Positions 63,018 through 64,000 of a stretch of 64,000 nt of DNA are shown here, in pieces. Both the position numbers and the translations under genes were made by a program. Below the pieces are notes generated by a model. That model was not told the DNA's origin, ran no database searches, and saw only the letters and a list, made by a program, of their open reading frames with translations. Within the stretch, counting starts at the first letter, position 1. Each line of letters opens with the position of its first letter. The stretch is from Pseudomonas sp. LBUM920 (GTDB taxonomy: Bacteria; Pseudomonadota; Gammaproteobacteria; Pseudomonadales; Pseudomonadaceae): positions 3,453,501 to 3,517,500 of the forward strand of contig NZ_CP027762.1 of the NCBI RefSeq assembly GCF_003852315.1. The letters run 5' to 3'.

Positions 63018-63535
63018 CAGGCCTCCTGCTGTGGATTTGAAGCGGCGCTGCTGCCCGGCAACGTGCTGCGGTAAACCTCGATCACCTGGCCAAGAAACGC
63101 CTCGACCACCGCGCGCTCCTGGCCCCCAAGCGCCTCCAGTACGGCGTTCAGGCCGCTGAGCATTGGCGCAATGTGCTGATAAGCCAGGGCCACCGAGGCG
63201 GGAACCGGACACACCATCACGCGGCGCTTGTCATCAAGCTGGCGCTCACGAATCACATGGCCGGCGCGCTCCAGGCGGTCGATGACTTGGGTGATGCCGG
63301 CGGTCGTCACCGACAGGCGCGAGGCAAGCTCGGTCGGTGGCAACGGGCCGTCCGTAATCAAGTGCTCCAGCGCCGCCATGTCGGTCTGGTTGATGGACAA
63401 CGAATCGGCAAGATGGCTGGCGGCTTTGCGCGTCAGGATGGCGATCTGTTGCAGCTGCTGCGCAACAGCATCGCTGGCGATCTGCAGGCCACGTGGGTCG
63501 TGGTCAGGGACGGGGACAGATGCGGATGGTTTCAT
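63017..63535 (-). CDS. MarR-family repressor
   Basis: The 172-residue protein has the MarR winged helix (about 55-120, GPLPPTELASRLSVTTAGITQVIDRLERAGHVIRERQLDDKRRVMVCP), including the Asp-x-Arg wing (DDKRR). It is coupled to the monooxygenase gene downstream and has a perfect palindrome just upstream, so it probably represses its own operon until a ligand binds. Confidence 0.92.
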   Translation of the reverse strand: MKPSASVPVPDHDPRGLQIASDAVAQQLQQIAILTRKAASHLADSLSINQTDMAALEHLITDGPLPPTELASRLSVTTAGITQVIDRLERAGHVIRERQLDDKRRVMVCPVPASVALAYQHIAPMLSGLNAVLEALGGQERAVVEAFLGQVIEVYRSTLPGSSAASNPQQEA

Positions 63536-63579
63536 GCGTTTGACTGCTCAGGATCGCGAGGTGGCAACCACACTAGCAT

Positions 63580-63600
63580 ATAGCTAACTTGCTTAGCTAT
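63580..63600. promoter_or_regulatory. Probable MarR operator
   Basis: ATAGCTAA, five bases, TTAGCTAT form a perfect palindrome 45 bases before the MarR start. The size and spacing fit a MarR dimer site. Confidence 0.72.
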
Positions 63601-63715
63601 CTTCCAAAAATGTCGAACGGGTATCCATGGGCAGGCGAAATCCCTCACGTTTTACTAGCCTGAGTTCAGGCGAGAATCCCCTCGCTGACCGTGGGCACCA
63701 AAGGGAGCGTGCAGC

Positions 63716-63988
63716 ATGACCGACGACACAACAACAAACGGGCCGGCGTCGTACTTCCCCGCCATTGAAAAAAAGTATGGGCAGCCCATCAGCCATTGGC
63801 TGGACCTGCTCAAAACCGTCAATGCCCAGAAGCACATGGAAAGGGTCGCCTGGCTTAAAACCGAACACGGCATGGGCCATGGCCACGCCAATGCGCTGGT
63901 GGCGTATTACGCGGCGATGGAAAAAGGGCGACTGAGCCGCCGCCCTACCCTTCAAGGCTGCGTTGGAGTCGCTTCAGGTCACGGTTGA
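63716..63988 (+). CDS. DUF4287 family protein
   Basis: The 90-residue protein starts about 6 bases after GGAG. The core YFPAIEKKYGQPISHWLDLLKTVNAQKHMERVAWLKTEHGMGHGHANALVAYYAA is the DUF4287 signature. The last 20 residues diverge and overlap the end of an opposite-strand frame, so the annotated end is less certain. The function is unknown. Confidence 0.8.
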   Translation: MTDDTTTNGPASYFPAIEKKYGQPISHWLDLLKTVNAQKHMERVAWLKTEHGMGHGHANALVAYYAAMEKGRLSRRPTLQGCVGVASGHG

Positions 63989-64000
63989 CGATCAGCTTGT
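63945..64000 (-). CDS. C-terminal fragment of a gene cut by the right edge
   Basis: A minus-strand frame enters from the right edge and ends KLIVNRDLKRLQRSLEG at a TAG at 63945-63947. It has plausible coding character but is only 18 codons here, too short to identify. It overlaps the 3' end of the DUF4287 gene. Confidence 0.4.
   Translation of the reverse strand, partial: KLIVNRDLKRLQRSLEG

Overview
The window looks like a chromosome segment of a fluorescent Pseudomonas. It carries the pyoverdine acylase gene pvdQ next to its usual Fur-like neighbour, a PvdS-type promoter, and the Pseudomonas-type glycogen/trehalose cluster, and the coding DNA of the host part is GC-rich. No rRNA gene, insertion sequence or CRISPR array was seen. 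There is one tRNA gene (tRNA-Cys, GCA).

Region 1 (1 to about 19.3 kb, possibly to 22.1 kb) is most of a lambda-like prophage cut by the left edge. Read leftwards are the structural genes in textbook lambda order: small terminase, large terminase, gpW, portal, ClpP-like protease/scaffold, decoration protein, major capsid, FII-like joining protein and a minor tail protein Z fragment. Before them lie a putative late antiterminator, two intrinsic terminators, a holin and a winged-helix/coiled-coil protein. Further right are a Prim-Pol/SF3-helicase replication pair with an unusual cluster of CCAACACA repeats downstream, a zinc-finger protein, a CII-like protein and a Cro-like protein. A self-cleaving CI/S24 repressor is transcribed rightwards. 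It sits between two matching operator sites (GTATTGA-N5-TCAATAC) and is followed by a rightward early operon: dNMP kinase, KilAC-like protein, PrtN-like protein, DUF2303, DUF4224 and a tyrosine integrase. A 12-base element, CCTCTCACCAAA, recurs four times between early genes and twice lies in the loop of a hairpin.

Region 2 (19.3 to 22.2 kb) holds an AT-richer hybrid histidine kinase, a 500-base stretch without a convincing gene, and the tRNA-Cys. The kinase may be prophage cargo if the attachment site is the tRNA 3' end.

Region 3 (22.4 to 40.3 kb) is accessory metabolism and regulation. It contains pvdQ with its Fur-like neighbour; an orphan ABC transporter operon with an acyl-CoA dehydrogenase-like and an AhpD-like enzyme under a divergent AraC regulator; a LysR/aldo-keto reductase pair; a chemoreceptor; a SRPBCC protein; a DUF411 metal protein with a small membrane protein; a tandem pair of secreted alpha/beta hydrolases with duplicated upstream regions; and a D-2-hydroxyacid dehydrogenase.

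Region 4 (40.8 to 55.5 kb) is the glgA-treZ-malQ-treY-DUF2934-glgX glycogen/trehalose cluster. It runs into a translationally coupled four-gene cassette (acyl-CoA dehydrogenase-like, PIG-L deacetylase, NodS-like methyltransferase, family 2 glycosyltransferase) and a second PIG-L paralogue that has lost a catalytic aspartate. The cassette is the best candidate in the window for an undescribed biosynthetic system.

Region 5 (55.6 to 64 kb) has an epoxide-hydrolase-like exported enzyme, a two-domain molbindin, a Fur-box-controlled TonB-dependent siderophore receptor, a chemoreceptor with a histidine-rich membrane domain, an XRE regulator, a MarR/FAD-monooxygenase pair with a perfect operator, and a DUF4287 protein.
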